Positions 25,599 through 38,698 of a stretch of DNA of 64,000 nt are shown here, piece after piece. Within the stretch, counting starts at the first letter, position 1. Each line of letters starts with the position of its first letter. The position numbers and the translations under genes are program-made. The stretch comes from Dioscorea cayenensis subsp. rotundata (taxonomy: Eukaryota > Streptophyta > Magnoliopsida > Dioscoreales > Dioscoreaceae). The notes under the pieces are model-generated. The model saw only the letters and a list, made by a program, of their open reading frames with translations, ran no database searches and was not told where the DNA came from. Where the stretch lies: contig NC_052477.1 in the NCBI RefSeq assembly GCF_009730915.1, positions 1,426,001-1,490,000 of the forward strand, read 5' to 3'.

Positions 25599-26512
25599 TT
25601 AAAAAGTGATTTTGTGAATAGATCGACTGATTCTCACCTGGATTGAATCTTTTGAACTTCTATAACGCCTTCTTTCCCGGAGATCATGAGTGTAGAAAAA
25701 TTTTTGGTGATATATGTTTCGATTCATACCTTTAATATAACCTCCTTGTATTTGAGAAATACAAGCACTATTGTCTTCTAGCAAATTACTCGTAGCATTT
25801 GTTGTTACTCGATGGTAATTTCTGCAGGGATGATCGTATATACGCCCAATCATAGATCGTAACCATTGGCATTCACGACTTGCTTCATGAAGAGCTAGAA
25901 TTTCAGCATGATTTGATGAAGCTGTAAGAGTTTGTTTTGTGGAACGCCATGAGATAGCTGTACCATCGTAAGAAAAACATGTATCCGAGTCCCGAGATCG
26001 TCGTTTGTGAGGATCGACAGGATACCAACAGATCAGCAAAAACCCCGTGAGGTTGGATGAAGATTCTCGACGATAGAATAAACCGGATCCGTAGTTCCTC
26101 GTAAATAACGTAGCACATCTTTTACTCCTTTCCAGTGTCTTCGTGTCGATGTAGAACTGTATCTTGCTAGAAGATTTACTGCAAAAGCTATATCTCGGTT
26201 TGGTATTATTTCAGCAAGGTACATTAATGCACCGATTGCGACTTAAATATGGAGTTTATGGACCAAGAATGATCTCTCCTTCTTCCGATGGGCGAAAATG
26301 GATCTTTCTCGAATATCAAGAGTTCTGACGACCATCATGCGCGTACTCAGTGGGATAAGCCTTCTCCATATCAATCTCTTCAAAGACCTTTTCTCGATAG
26401 GGTTGATTGATGCACAAATATTCCCCGAGGATAAGTGCTCGATTTGTATACCCAGACGTAATTTGGTCTTTCCCAAATCTTTCATTTCAAATTCTTTTTC
26501 AGATATGATCAT
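25599..26512 (-). pseudogene. copia reverse transcriptase C-terminus and RNase H, broken
   Basis: Translated minus-strand pieces read EFEMKDLGKTKLRLGIQIEHL (26.5 kb), DIAFAVNLLARYSS and RRHWKGVKDVLRYLRGTTD (26.1-26.2 kb), then DGTAISWRSTKQTLTASSNH and ILALHEASRECQWLRSMIG (25.8-26.0 kb). These are standard copia RT-to-RNase H blocks, but they lie in different frames separated by stops, so no functional enzyme can be made. Confidence 0.9.
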
Positions 26513-28462
26513 GCAGTTAGCAATTTCGAAGTAGTGCCTACAAGATTTAAATCATCCACATATACTACTATCACAACAAAAACCGTTAGTATAACTTTTA
26601 ATAAACACACATGGACATATACTATCATTTTGGTACACTTCTTTTTATAAGATATTCACCGAGACTAGTTATACCACATCCGTCCCGCATTGTTTTTAAC
26701 CCATAAAGAGATTTCAGAATTTAATAGAGTATAAATGATGATTATTTCAGTAATGTTTGTTTTTCTATATCCTTCAGGGATTTTCATATATATGTCATTT
26801 TTCAAGTAATCCATACTGATATGTCTGCGACAACATCCATCAAATGCATATCTAATTTATTACTATGCCATGGTAACAATTAAAAATCGAAAAAGTAATT
26901 CCATCCATTATGAGAGTATGTCTCTTCTATAATCAATACCAGGCATTTTGAGAAAAACCTTTAGCAACTGGGCCTTGCTTTTAGTATCTCATAATTTGAT
27001 TATTTTTCATTTCTTTTTCTCACAAACACTCATTTATAACCGGACTGGTTTTATCCCTTCTCGTGTCGGCACTATCGGCCCAAACACCTCACGCTTTTGA
27101 TAGGGAATTTAGCTCACACGATAGCTTCTTTCCATTTTTGGCCAATCATTTCTTTGTCGACATTCTTCAACTGGATCGTGGCTCGGATCATTATCAAGAT
27201 TTATTTCTATATCTCGTAGCCACTATCGAGATGAATATATCATTTATTTCGGTCTCATGTCGATTCGATCTTTGACCATCATCTACATAGCAAAATTGAA
27301 TTTTTCAACATTTTCGTAAATATCATCCCCATTGATTTTTCATTAATTTGTTCTGAGGGTTTTATAATTTCCTCTCCCTTTTCACATGGGAGATCCTTAT
27401 CTTTATTTTTCTCGCTTCCTTTTAGGAGCCGAATCTTTGGCACCAATTGGTCTTCCACGTTTTTATCGTGGTTTATTTTTCTACTTGATTTTCTTTCAAT
27501 GGATTCTTAGGAATTTCAATTCTTTCGCGGAGCATTCGCACTGGTAGATATATGATTTAGTTACCATTTTAGTATCGGTGAATGCGATCGGTATTTTCAT
27601 TTGCAATATTTTGCAATTTAATGATCCTTCTGAACTTCAAGTTCACATTCACTGGGTACGAGGATCATATGTATGTAATCGTGATGCATTCCATTCATCT
27701 TTCGCTCATTTTTGAGTAATCATTTCTCCCCTAACGCAGGGGAAGACGACGTCGTCAAAATGACGATCCTGCAAATCTTCGCGATAAATACATCCCCCGT
27801 TAATGGTTCTAAATATCGTATAATCAAGAGGAATCATAACCAACATATATACCGATCTACGTTGTGGACCCATTTTTCATGACGATTTGGTGGTGGTATT
27901 GGCACATATCTTTCGCTTGACCAAATATTCTTATATATGAAATATCGGCTCTTTACCCATAACAAGTTGGTCGTGGAGAATATAAAATTACATGCGAGTG
28001 GGTCGGGATCCCTAGTAAAAGGCTGCGAAGATGCAAAATAGTACGACCCTCATGCGATCAGGCGGTCAGGTCATAATAACATCGATCGAGGCGATAACCG
28101 AGTCTTTTAATTAACGACTCGCTCAACCCATTTTCGGTACGTACATCGAGCTCATTGGACGCCAACATGTATTCCGATCGCCATACAATAATCATAAAAT
28201 GATTTTTGATGAAAGTTCACCGACATTATCAAGGCTAATCGTCTTTATGGGATAATCTGAAATTGTGCTTTTAAGCCCCATAATTTGTGCCAATAACCTT
28301 TGCAAAATGCTACATTCGCTCATGAGCGAAGTGAAACACTGGGACCATCTAATGATGCATCTATTAAAACCATAAAATACCTAAATGGTCCACATGATGG
28401 ATGTATTGATCTACATATGTCCTCGTATTCTTTCTAAAAAATTTAGGAGATTCACGATCACC

Positions 28463-29362
28463 TTAGTTATAGAAGTTCGCGTTATTAAGCTTTCCCATCG
28501 AACACGTTATCATTTGAACATCGTATTCATTATGTGTTAGGATTTTTATAATCCTTTCAGATGGGTGTCCATGAGAACTAGTAATAATCCCAGTGAACAT
28601 AATAGCACTCGGATGTCCAAGTCTTTCATGCCATATTTTAAATATCTCTCGGGTCATTAACCTTCCCAGGGTTAATCACCGTATGTGATTCCATCACTTT
28701 ATACGAGTAAAATATAATCATGAGGATATACGTGGGAAAGCTTTCAAGTACACGTTTTTGGCGTGAAATAACTCGTGTAATATAAAGATATTCTTTTTCC
28801 TTCCTTATCAACCGATCTCTAAATAATATCCATTGAGACGTATATCTTTAAAAGCTCAAAGAGGTTCCTCCTGACTTAGGGGAATAGAGAGCATTTTTTT
28901 CATCCGTAAGGATGTTCCATTTGGCAACATCACGTCGCTTCTCCCGAAATCCCTTCAACCGAGTCCGATGACCCCTGCTATTGTGACTATATATGCCTTT
29001 CTCATTGATAAGGATATAAAATATATTTTTCTTGTCAAAATAGTATGCGTTGTCCCGCAATCAATAATGCATTCATCATCAGCCATATTCTAACAAAACA
29101 AAAGAAAAACATAATTATAAAGACATATTACAAACTAGTCTATAAGGAAATCTGACATATCTAAATATGTATTTTCAGTTACATTTAAATTATTTATGGA
29201 ATTATCCTCAATTGGATCAACTATAGGGGTTATCGAGAAAATTTGTCTCAATATCTTTACCTTCTTGTTTTTAAGTCGATTCTTGGTAAAGGTGGACAAA
29301 ATGTTTTGGGGTCCTGCAAATTCTGGACCAATGACCTTCCAGGCCACAACGATAGCATGTAT
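28463..29362 (-). pseudogene. copia gag zinc knuckle, protease-like and GAG-pre-integrase remnants
   Basis: Minus-strand reading from 29362 gives a complete CCHC knuckle (CYRCGLEGHWSRIC, spacing C-x2-C-x4-H-x4-C). Near 29060 it gives the protease-like ECIIDCGTTH. At 28640-28463 it gives IWHERLGHPSAIM...SHGHP, the copia GAG-pre-integrase motif. Stops and frame changes separate the blocks. Confidence 0.8.
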
Positions 29363-30876
29363 CTTTCTTTTGTCTCCCCTAACCCCATCTTGTGGCTTTG
29401 TTGCTTCATTAACGTCACATCACATTGCTATCGTGGTCCGATATTATTTTCGGCTCCCACCACGTACCGCGCAGAAGTCCTCGACCACCCTCGTCCACCA
29501 CGGTTTTTAAAAACTAGCACCGCGACCACGCCATCTTTTTGCCCAAAAATTAATTTCTCGGCAGATGGTGATGATCCGGATGGTCGAGATCGATGATCTC
29601 GCATCAACAATTCATTGTTTTTTGTCCGCTCATGGAGACAAGAAATTAATTCGAGAATTTTGTAAAAATTCTTTTTCTATATATTGTTGTTGTAATATAA
29701 CATTTCGTATGCGAAATGTTGTAAATATGTTTTCGAGCATCATTCCTTACGTCACTCTTTTCTCCACGAGACGTGTATCTGAAAACAATTTTAAATAACT
29801 CGAATTATATTCTTGCCGCTTTTTAAAATCTTGAAACCCCGAGAGCTTGACCAATCATTACGTGCTGGGCAAGTAGACGATTCTGAGATGTTCAAATCTC
29901 TCTTTCGGATAACCACAATTCCCTCGTGGATCCTCGAAGGTACATGTATTCGTTCTTGAGTCATCATCAATATGATGCCTTATAAATATTAAGGCCTACT
30001 TATTATCACTAGGCTCATTATATTAGCCTCAATAGTTTTACTCGGGTTTCACTTTCCGATGGAGCTGATATCGAGTCGCAGGATATATAATGCTCACGAG
30101 ATTTGAAGGGCCTCCAAATTCTCTTTTGCTGATATTTGCCATTTTTCTCTTCAAAAATAATAATACAACATGTAATTAGAATAGAGAGTACGATATAAAA
30201 CATAAAGCATCTATCTCGTTTCATGTATACCGATCTTGTTCACGTATGCGATACTATTCGTCGTATATATGGTACTATTCATGTATATGGCACTGTTCAT
30301 ACTACCCAATTATTGCGACATTGACGAATTAAAATTTGTTTGAAAGTGATTATAAGTTAAAAAGGGAAGAAAAAGTAAAAGATAAGGGAGAGAAAGAAAG
30401 TAGGGGTCGACGGAGAAAAAGCCGGCCGAGTTGTCGACGGAGAAAGCTTCGAAGGGGCCGCAAGTAGTGAGAAGGCGTCGGAGAAAAGAAAAAGGGCTCG
30501 ACGGATCTTTTACCGGGTTTTGTCAGCGATCGCGGAGAGAGGTTGCTGTGAAAAACTTAGGAAAAGAGATGCTGTGATAATTTAGATTTGGTGGAAAACT
30601 TCATTGTAATAATAATTTTATTATTTTTGTTGTTTATTTTAAAAGTAATGGCAATATTAGCCTTAGTGGCTTTAATCTCGTATGTTTTTATGTATGCTTC
30701 TAAGAAAAATCTTATGTATTGTTATTTTTGAATAAAATGTATGGTTTACTAGTATTATATTACATATCGATCCTTCCTCGCATTCGAGTGTTAGAAATGG
30801 ATTCCACATATATAACATATATATTAGATGAGTCGAAAAATTAAAAATCATATGAGCAAATTAGATGTCGATAACG

Positions 30877-31290
30877 TGTTAAGAATATATGTTATAAATG
30901 TAAAGATAGTAATAAGAATAGAGAGCCGAGTATTTACAAAAACCCAAAAACCACACGAAAAATTAAACTCTTCTTCTTCTTTCTTTCTTTTTATTTCTCT
31001 CTTTTTCCTTCTCTTCTCTATATCCCAAAGTATCTCAAAAATGAGGGGGTATTTATAGGGGATACAGAGAGTTGAATGAGCGGCCGTGATCGATTCGATC
31101 CGAGCGGTCCAAAAATACCACGTTGGTGGAATAATAACAAGATCGCAGTGCTACGCTATCGATCACTACATGGCTGTCGCTACTGTTGTTGCGGTCGATC
31201 ACGAGAATCTCTAGAAGTTGCTATAATAACGTGTCAATGCTACGATGAAATACTACATGAGGGAATCCATTAAAATATTTGTTTATAACA
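30877..31290 (-). repeat. 5' LTR of the copia element
   Basis: Same TG...CA ends as the left copy. Read on the minus strand, it is followed at the inner edge by CGTTATCGACATC, which resembles the CGTTATC-type primer binding sites of some plant copia elements; the primer tRNA is not identified. Confidence 0.85.
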
Positions 31291-31463
31291 ATATATATAT
31301 ATATGTGTGTGTGTTAAAAGAATATCTTTTGTTAATCAAGAAGAGGTTCGTTTAGAATTCTAAATTTGAAGCTTAAAAATTGATGTTATTAAACAAGTAT
31401 ATCTTTGTTACAAAATTATAAATCAAACATAGTAATTTTCATCAAAAAAGAAATAGTAATTAT

Positions 31464-31497
<34 letters not shown>

Positions 31498-33168
31498 AGA
31501 CTGTGATTGAGCAAAATTTTATTCTAAAAATAAATTTTAGTTTTTTAATTAAATTTATTTTTAAAAATTTTGGTATATAGTTTGTTATGATTTTTGTTTT
31601 AATCCTAAGTTGAGAATGATTGAAGCAGATGAAGATGAGCCCCTGATGCACAAAATAAAGTCGAGTAGTATATTCAAGACAGACCCGTACAAGGCCTTGA
31701 CATTGACTTGTCCACTTAGTCACAAAAGTGAAGATGTAAATATAATTTTGATTGTTTAGTTCGTTATAAATGATTCAATATAATTATATAAAAATTTTAA
31801 CCAAACAAAATATTAACAAATAAATGTCATTTTTTAGTTTTTGATCGAATTCATGTTTGATTCTCTTATTTAGTCAAGACTATGCTAGCAAATGTTAATT
31901 GATATATCCCAACCAAACTTGAATTAAAATTTATAAATTTAAATCTCTAAAAAATACTAATTAGTGTTTTGGTAAGTTTAGGAATCATTTAATCTTTTAT
32001 ATTTACTCTTATAATTGAACAATTACAATTCCTATTGCTAATTATTGACAAATTTTCTTTATTTATGATTGATAAAACCACATGAGATTATTTTTTAAAT
32101 TAAAAAAATAGAATTCAATATATATATATATTAATTAAAGAATAATGGATAGATTAAAACATTTATTCCCAATTAAAATCTAAAATATTCTCTATATTCA
32201 TACCATATAATTACACACACACACATATATATATATATATAGGTTAATTAAGTTGTTGCCATCTCATATGTGACCAAGTTTTGTTGCAAGATGCATCATC
32301 TCTCCAACATTTTTGGTGGTCTGCCACATGAACTGTTTGTTGGATATATGTAGCTATGAAAATCTCATTAATTATATATATTTATATTTATATATATATA
32401 TAGTTTCATATAATAGATAAAAAATGAAAGCTCTTATATATAAGTCCAAACAAGTGCTTCTCATTTTTTTTTTATATGGTTTGTATTGAAGGGCATGTCT
32501 TTTCATGCAATTTGTAAACCAATTAAGCCGCCTATGCTTTGCATGACTGGTAGATAGAGAAAATAAATTTCTGTAAATTTCTTTTTTTTCTTTTCTACTT
32601 TTTTTTATAAAGTTTTAGAGTACTCTTTCCTTGTTTTAAAAGAAAAATGTGAATTAATTTTTTTTTTTCTCTTTATTTGGTGTAAATTCATATCAAGAGA
32701 AGACAACTGTTTAAATTGTTTTAATTAAATTTTTATTAATTTACTAATCATATTAAAGCAAAAACAATGAATATAATAAAATAACTGTTTGAAAACTCTC
32801 GTTTATTTTTACTATAATAAGATCACTAAAATTCTAACTTTATAAAAGTTTAATGAAGATGAATATTTTATTTTATTTTTTTCAAAGATAACATAACAAA
32901 AGAGTTTTTGCTAAGGTTTACTACTTAGTGTCATTTCATATCAAAAGAGAAAAAAAAAACTAATTAATTTTTTTATAAGATTTCTTTTATTTTCTCAATG
33001 GTATCAACACTAAAACAACAAATCCATAAAAAAATTATTTAAAATTCTGACAATGTCATAAAATAAAATAACAATACAAAAAGCACCAATTATATATATA
33101 AAGTGTTAATAGAAGCTATATATATTTTCCATATTTTTCAATCATAATAGCATTAAAAACATCAAATT

Positions 33169-33544
33169 CTATCATATATAACCACAAAGGGAATGAAAAA
33201 TAAACTTTAATTTTGGAGCATACATTGAAAACAAAAGGAGTGCTATTTAGGACACAAAATTATAGTGGTGGTTTATGGAGAGGGTTCTTTGGCACATGAA
33301 GATGGACCCTTGTGAAAGGAAAGGTATAAATGCAACCACATTTTTAGGGTTCCAAAAATTCATGTGAGGCACTAACTAAGGATCCCATGCATTCAATTAA
33401 TGTGGCCTTGATTCTTATGGTTGGGCTCATTTATAACATGAAAATGATTCATGTGCTTGTGGCTCACTTTGGTTGCAATGCAAGCAACAACCCTTCCTTT
33501 CTTTGCTTTTTTTTCTTTTCTCCCTTTTTTTAGGTTTATATTAT
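33169..33544. other. spacer between the inverted-repeat arms
   Basis: About 376 bases with no inverted partner. Less AT-rich than the arms, with no recognisable coding sequence. It would form the loop of any fold-back transcript or cruciform. Confidence 0.75.
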
Positions 33545-36500
33545 TATTTGATCATTTTTAATGCTATTATGATTAGAAAAATATGGAAATATATATAGCT
33601 TCTATTAACACTTTATATATATATAATTAGTGCTTTTGTATTTGTTGACATGACATTGTCTAAAATTTTTAAATAATTTTTTATGGATTTGTTGTTTAGT
33701 GTTGATACCATTGAGAAGAAAATAGCGAAATCTTAACAAAAGTAATTAGTTTTTTTTCTCTTTTGATATGAAATGACACTAAGTGATGAAACCTTAGCAA
33801 AAAACTCTTTTGTTATGTTATCTTTGAAAAAAAATAAAATAAAATATTCATCTTCATTAAACTTTTATAAAGTTAAATTTTAGTATAAATCTATGTAAAA
33901 ATAAACGAGTTTTCAAGCAGTTATTTTATTATATTCATTGTTTTGCTACTATATGATTAGTAAATTAATAAAAATAAAACAATTTAACAATTTGTCTTCT
34001 CTTGATATAATTTACAAATAAAGAGAAAAAAAAAGAGGGTAATTCATTTTCTTTTTAAAACAAGGAAAGAGTACTCTAAAACTTAAAAAAAAGTGAAAGA
34101 AAAAAAAGGAATTTACGAAATTTATTTTCTCTATCTACCAGTCGTAAACATGGGCGGCTTAATTGGTTCTAAATTATGAAAAACATTAACACATCCCAAT
34201 ACAAACCATATAAAAATGAAACACTTATGGACTTATATATAAGAGCTTTCATTTTTTTATCTATTCTATTCTATATATATATATATATAATAATATATAA
34301 TTAATGAGATTTTCATAACTACATATATCCAACAAACAGTTCATGTGGGAATACCCAAAAATGTTGGAGAGATGACCATCTTAAACTTAAGTCACATGTG
34401 AGATGGCAACAACAATTAACCTATATATATATATATATATAAATATAATGTAATTATATGGTATGAATATAGAGAATATTTTAGATTTTAATTGGGAATA
34501 AATGTTTTAATCTATCCATTATTCTTTAATTAAAATATATATTGGATTCTATTTTTTTTTAATTTAAAAAATAATCTCATGTGGTTTTATCAATCATAAA
34601 TAAAGAAAATTTGTCAATAATTAGCAATAGGAATTGTAATTGTTCAATTATAAGAGTAAATATAAAAGATTCAATGATTCCTAAACTTACCAAAACACTA
34701 ATTAGTTTTTTGATTTAAATTTATAAATTTTAATTCAAGTTTGGTTGGATATATCAATTAACATTGCTAGCATAGTCCAAGCTAAATAAAGAGAATCAAA
34801 CATTGATCAAAAACTAAAAAATGACATTTTCTATTTGTATGTTTTATGCGGATTATTAAATACACTATAATTATAATCTCTGAATCATTTTTACTATGAG
34901 CTAAACAATCAAATTATACTTATATCTAACTTTTTTTTTTTTTAATTTTTGACTAAGTGGGCAGCTGATGTAATGTAACAGACCATCTTGGAATACTCTG
35001 ACTCGACTTTATTTTTATATAGTAGGGCTCGTCTTATACTTCAATCATTCTAACTTGGGATTAAAACGAAATCTTAACAAACTTATACCAAAATTTTTAA
35101 ATATAATTAATTAAAAGCTAAAATTTATTTTTAGAATAAAATACAACTCCATATTCTTATTATATATATATATATATATATATAATAGATCTTTAATTAT
35201 TTGTTCTCAATTTAAATCTCTTTAATAATATTTAAATTAAATTAACGAACCCTCTTAAAATATATATATATATATGTGTGTGTGTGCTGTGGGGTGCAGG
35301 CATGGATGGTCAGATCTGTGGTTCAACTCCATAACAACGCAAACCTTACTGTTTTTAGGATCTCGAGAGAAGAGAAATAGAAGAAAGAAGAAGTTATTTC
35401 AGTTTGGTTTTATTCTTTGCATTTATATGTTAACATTATGATTTATCTTCATCTAATATATGGATCTGTGTTGGATAGGAGGATCATGTGTGTAATCTTG
35501 CTTAGTCCTTTGTTTGTTGATCAGCCTGATCTCATGGGCCGCCACATAAAAACATAGTTCTGACCACTAAGGCTAATGTTACTAAAATAAACAACTAAAA
35601 AATAAAATTCTATTCTGATGGTTCTATAAATCAATTATCAAGCATCATCTTTCCTAAGTTTTCACGACCTTCTCTAAGTGATGGTTGACCAGCACAGTCT
35701 GGCAGTTGCTGCTTTTTTCTCAGGCGCCCTTCTCCTCTGCCTTGACCTTGAGTTTCTAAGTCGTAAACTCGACTTTTCTCAATCAGCCTACTTTTTCTTC
35801 TCTCCCTTATTTTAACACTAACCCCTTTTAACATAATCCTTTCGAAACAAATTTCGATTTAATCTCTTTTCAATAATTGGGTGTATGAACAGATATATAC
35901 ACAGATAATACACTCACTCTGAATAATGCCATTTGTGAGCGATCTTAGTGTCCTTAATTATAGATATATTTTCTCTGTTTTATTCTATTGCTCTCTATTC
36001 TAATTACATGTTGTTATTGTTTTGAAGAAAATGGCAAATATTGCAAAGAGATTTGAGGCCCTTGAATCTCGGGAGGCAGTGCTGTGACCTCGTGTCAAGC
36101 TCCCGTACGAAGCGAGAAACACGAGTAAGCCAGGCTATTTTAGTGATATTAAGGCGAAGGCCTTAATATTGCCATCATATTGTTTGACTATTTGAATGAA
36201 CTGACCGTTGAGGATCCACCGAGGGGTGTGGTTGTGAAGTTGAACATCAGGAATGGTGCTTGTACAAAACACGCAATGATTGGTCCAGTCTCGGTTTGAA
36301 TTTTAAAAGTACCATTGAGTTATTTGGAAATTGTTTCGATTACCTCGTCTCACGTGGAGAAAGAGTGTGAGAAGGAATGATGCTGGAAAACATTTGGCAT
36401 TTGGCATGCCCAGTGTTATAATGTTCTTGATATAGAAAAATTTTAATTCTCGGATTATTCTTGTCTCCTTATGGTGAACCGTCAAAACAATGAATTGTTT

Positions 36501-38698
36501 AAGTCTTGAATCTCAATCTCGACCATTACGGATCATCTGTGCCGAAATTAATTTTGGGCAAAAAAGATGAAGTGATCGCGGTGCTAGTTTTAAAAAAACC
36601 GTGGTGGACGAGGTGGTACGAGGACTACTTGTGATCAGTGGTGGTAGAAGCAATAGCCGGACCGCGATAACGGTGATGTACATTATGACAGCAACCACAA
36701 GATGGGGTTAGAGAGCAGAAAGATACATCTTCATGGATGGCACGGAGGTCGTTGGTCAATTGCGGGACCCCAAAACATTTTATACCTTTACGAGAATCGG
36801 CTTAAAAACAGTGAATGTTGAGACTAAATTTCAACGACAACCCATTAGTTGATCAGATGAGGATAATTCCATAAATAATTTAAATATGGCGAAATACATA
36901 TTTAGATATGTGGAGATTTCATATAGACTAGTTTGTAATAATAATAACTATAATTATATTTTCTTTTGTTTTGTTAGAATATGTAGCAAATGATAGATGC
37001 ATTATTGATTCGAGACTGGCATATCTTATTTGACAGAAAATATTTATATCATATCAATGAAAGGCGTATATAATCTAAATGGCGAATCGTCGGACTTTGG
37101 TTGAGGATTGGAGAAAGCGACATTGATGTTTATAAATAGACGTCCTCACGGATGAAAAATGCTCTCTATTCCCCTAAGTGCAGGAGGACCTTTTGAGCTT
37201 TAAGATATGCGACTCCTCATGGATATTATTTAAGGATGATGGGAAGAAAGAATATCTTTTATATTACACGAGGTTGTTTCATTGCCAAAACGTGTGCCAA
37301 GCTTTCTGTATGTATCATGATTATATTTTGCGTATTAAAGTGATGGAATCGCGTACGGTAACTTGGGAAGGTTAATGACGAAGATATTTTAAATAGCAGA
37401 CTTGTAGACGTCCAGACCTTTATTATGTTTAGCGGTTATTCCTAATTCTCATGGACACCCAGAAAGTTGCGCAAAATCTAACATAATGAATATATACATA
37501 TTCGGCGTATTCGGCGTGTTCGATGGGAAGCTAATAACGAACCTATAACTAAGGTGTTGGTGAATCTCCTAAACTGAAAGAATACAGGAGACATGTGGAC
37601 GATACATCCATCATGTGGACCATTTAGGTATTTATGGTTTAAATAGATGCACATGTTAGATGGTCCCATGTTTCAACTTCATTTCTACGAATGTAGCATT
37701 GCAAGGTTATTAGCTGAAGAATTATCGGGGCTTAAAGCACAATTTCGATTATCCATAAGGCGATTCGTCTTGATAATCTTTGGTGAATTTCATCAAATCA
37801 TTTATGATTATTGTATGTGGGTTGGAATGCATGTTGGCGTCGATGGCGTCGTGTCGTACAAAATGGGTTGGCGGGTCATTAATTAAAAGACTCAGTGTGA
37901 CGTCAATGTTATTAAGGGCGAAGCGCCTATCTAAGTGCGTGGGGAATTAGTACTATTTTGCATCTTTGCTGCTTTTACTGGATCAGGCTTGCGCATGTAT
38001 TTATATTCTCCAAACTTTGTTATGGGTAAAATGATATTTCGTATATATGAATATTTGGTTGTCTTGATGTAAACGAATACCACCACCGTCGTCTAATCGT
38101 TCTATATGATGGTTATGATCTTGATTATCGATATTTAGAGCGATTGGCAGGGATGTATTTCTTTGAAGATTTTGATTTGTCGTTTTGATGAATTGTCTTC
38201 CTGCGTTGGGGAGATGATTACTCGAAATGGGCCAAAAAATTGATTGGAATGCGTCACGATTACATACATATGATCCTCGTACCCAGTAGATGAACTTGAA
38301 GTTCAAGGATCGATAAGATTGCAAAATATTGCAAATGAAATACGTCACGTTCGGCGACTAAATGACAACTAGTCATATATACATTGCGAAATATATAATG
38401 AAATTCTAAGTCCATTTCTGAAAGCATCAAGTAGAAAATAATGCGATAAAAGCATGGAAGGCCGATTGATGTAAAAGGTCGACTCAAAAGGCGAAAATAA
38501 GGAGGCGGGATCTCCATCTTCAAAGGAGAAATTATAAAACTGGGATGATATTTAGAAATATTGAGAACCGATTTGCTATGAGTAGTCGAATTGAATCGGC
38601 GGGGCCAAAATAAATGATATATTCATCTACAATGTGGCTAGAATGTAGAAATAAATCGACAGTCGGTACGATCCATTGAAAATGAACAATATGCTTCG
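33545..38698 (-). repeat. right arm of the large inverted repeat
   Basis: Reverse complement of the left arm, starting with the element's host flank (33545-35280) and continuing into the element. The AT-rich flank matches almost base for base over long stretches, whereas the element part differs by many substitutions and indels. The arm is 5154 bases against about 6019 on the left. Most of one LTR (about 250 bases) is replaced or deleted at 35285-35360, and other small losses occur. It ends abruptly at the N block. Confidence 0.85.
35281..38698 (+). mobile_element. second, inverted and truncated copy of the copia element
   Basis: Plus-strand remnants correspond to the element at 27150-31290: a shortened LTR (35281-35465), gag around 36020-36120 (ATGGCAAATATTGC), the zinc-knuckle region near 36730-36780, and an integrase-like frame at 37647-37886. 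The latter reads ARLLAEELSGLKAQFRLSIR, then GEFHQIIYDYCMWVGMHVG, recognisable as a copia integrase core with key positions lost. No intact frame remains, and RT/RNase H would lie in or beyond the gap. Confidence 0.75.

Larger units (their letters stand above)
24905..31290 (-). mobile_element. decayed Ty1/copia LTR retrotransposon
   Basis: Two direct LTRs (24905-25307 and 30877-31290) with TG...CA ends flank about 5.6 kb. On the minus strand the order is right LTR, a primer-site-like CGTTATCGACATC directly inside it, gag zinc knuckle, protease-like motif, GAG-pre-integrase, reverse transcriptase, RNase H, the purine tract CCAGGGGAG, left LTR. That order (integrase before RT) is copia, not gypsy. 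The 5-bp flanks are ATATA on both sides, but they lie in AT repeats, so the target duplication is not decisive. Frames are broken throughout by stops and indels, so the element is not autonomous. The LTRs differ at many places, indicating age or poor base quality. Confidence 0.88.
27150..33168 (+). repeat. left arm of a large inverted repeat
   Basis: Contains the inner two-thirds of the copia element plus about 1.88 kb of its right-hand flank. Anchors repeated in reverse complement in the right arm include the stretches at 33117-33168 (vs 33545-33605), 31861-31930 (vs 34720-34800), 32041-32215 (vs 34455-34630), 30060-30150 (vs 36020-36080), 28390-28420 (vs 37600-37635) and 27595-27680 (vs 38255-38340). 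The outer limit is set only by where the right arm enters the gap. Confidence 0.85.
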
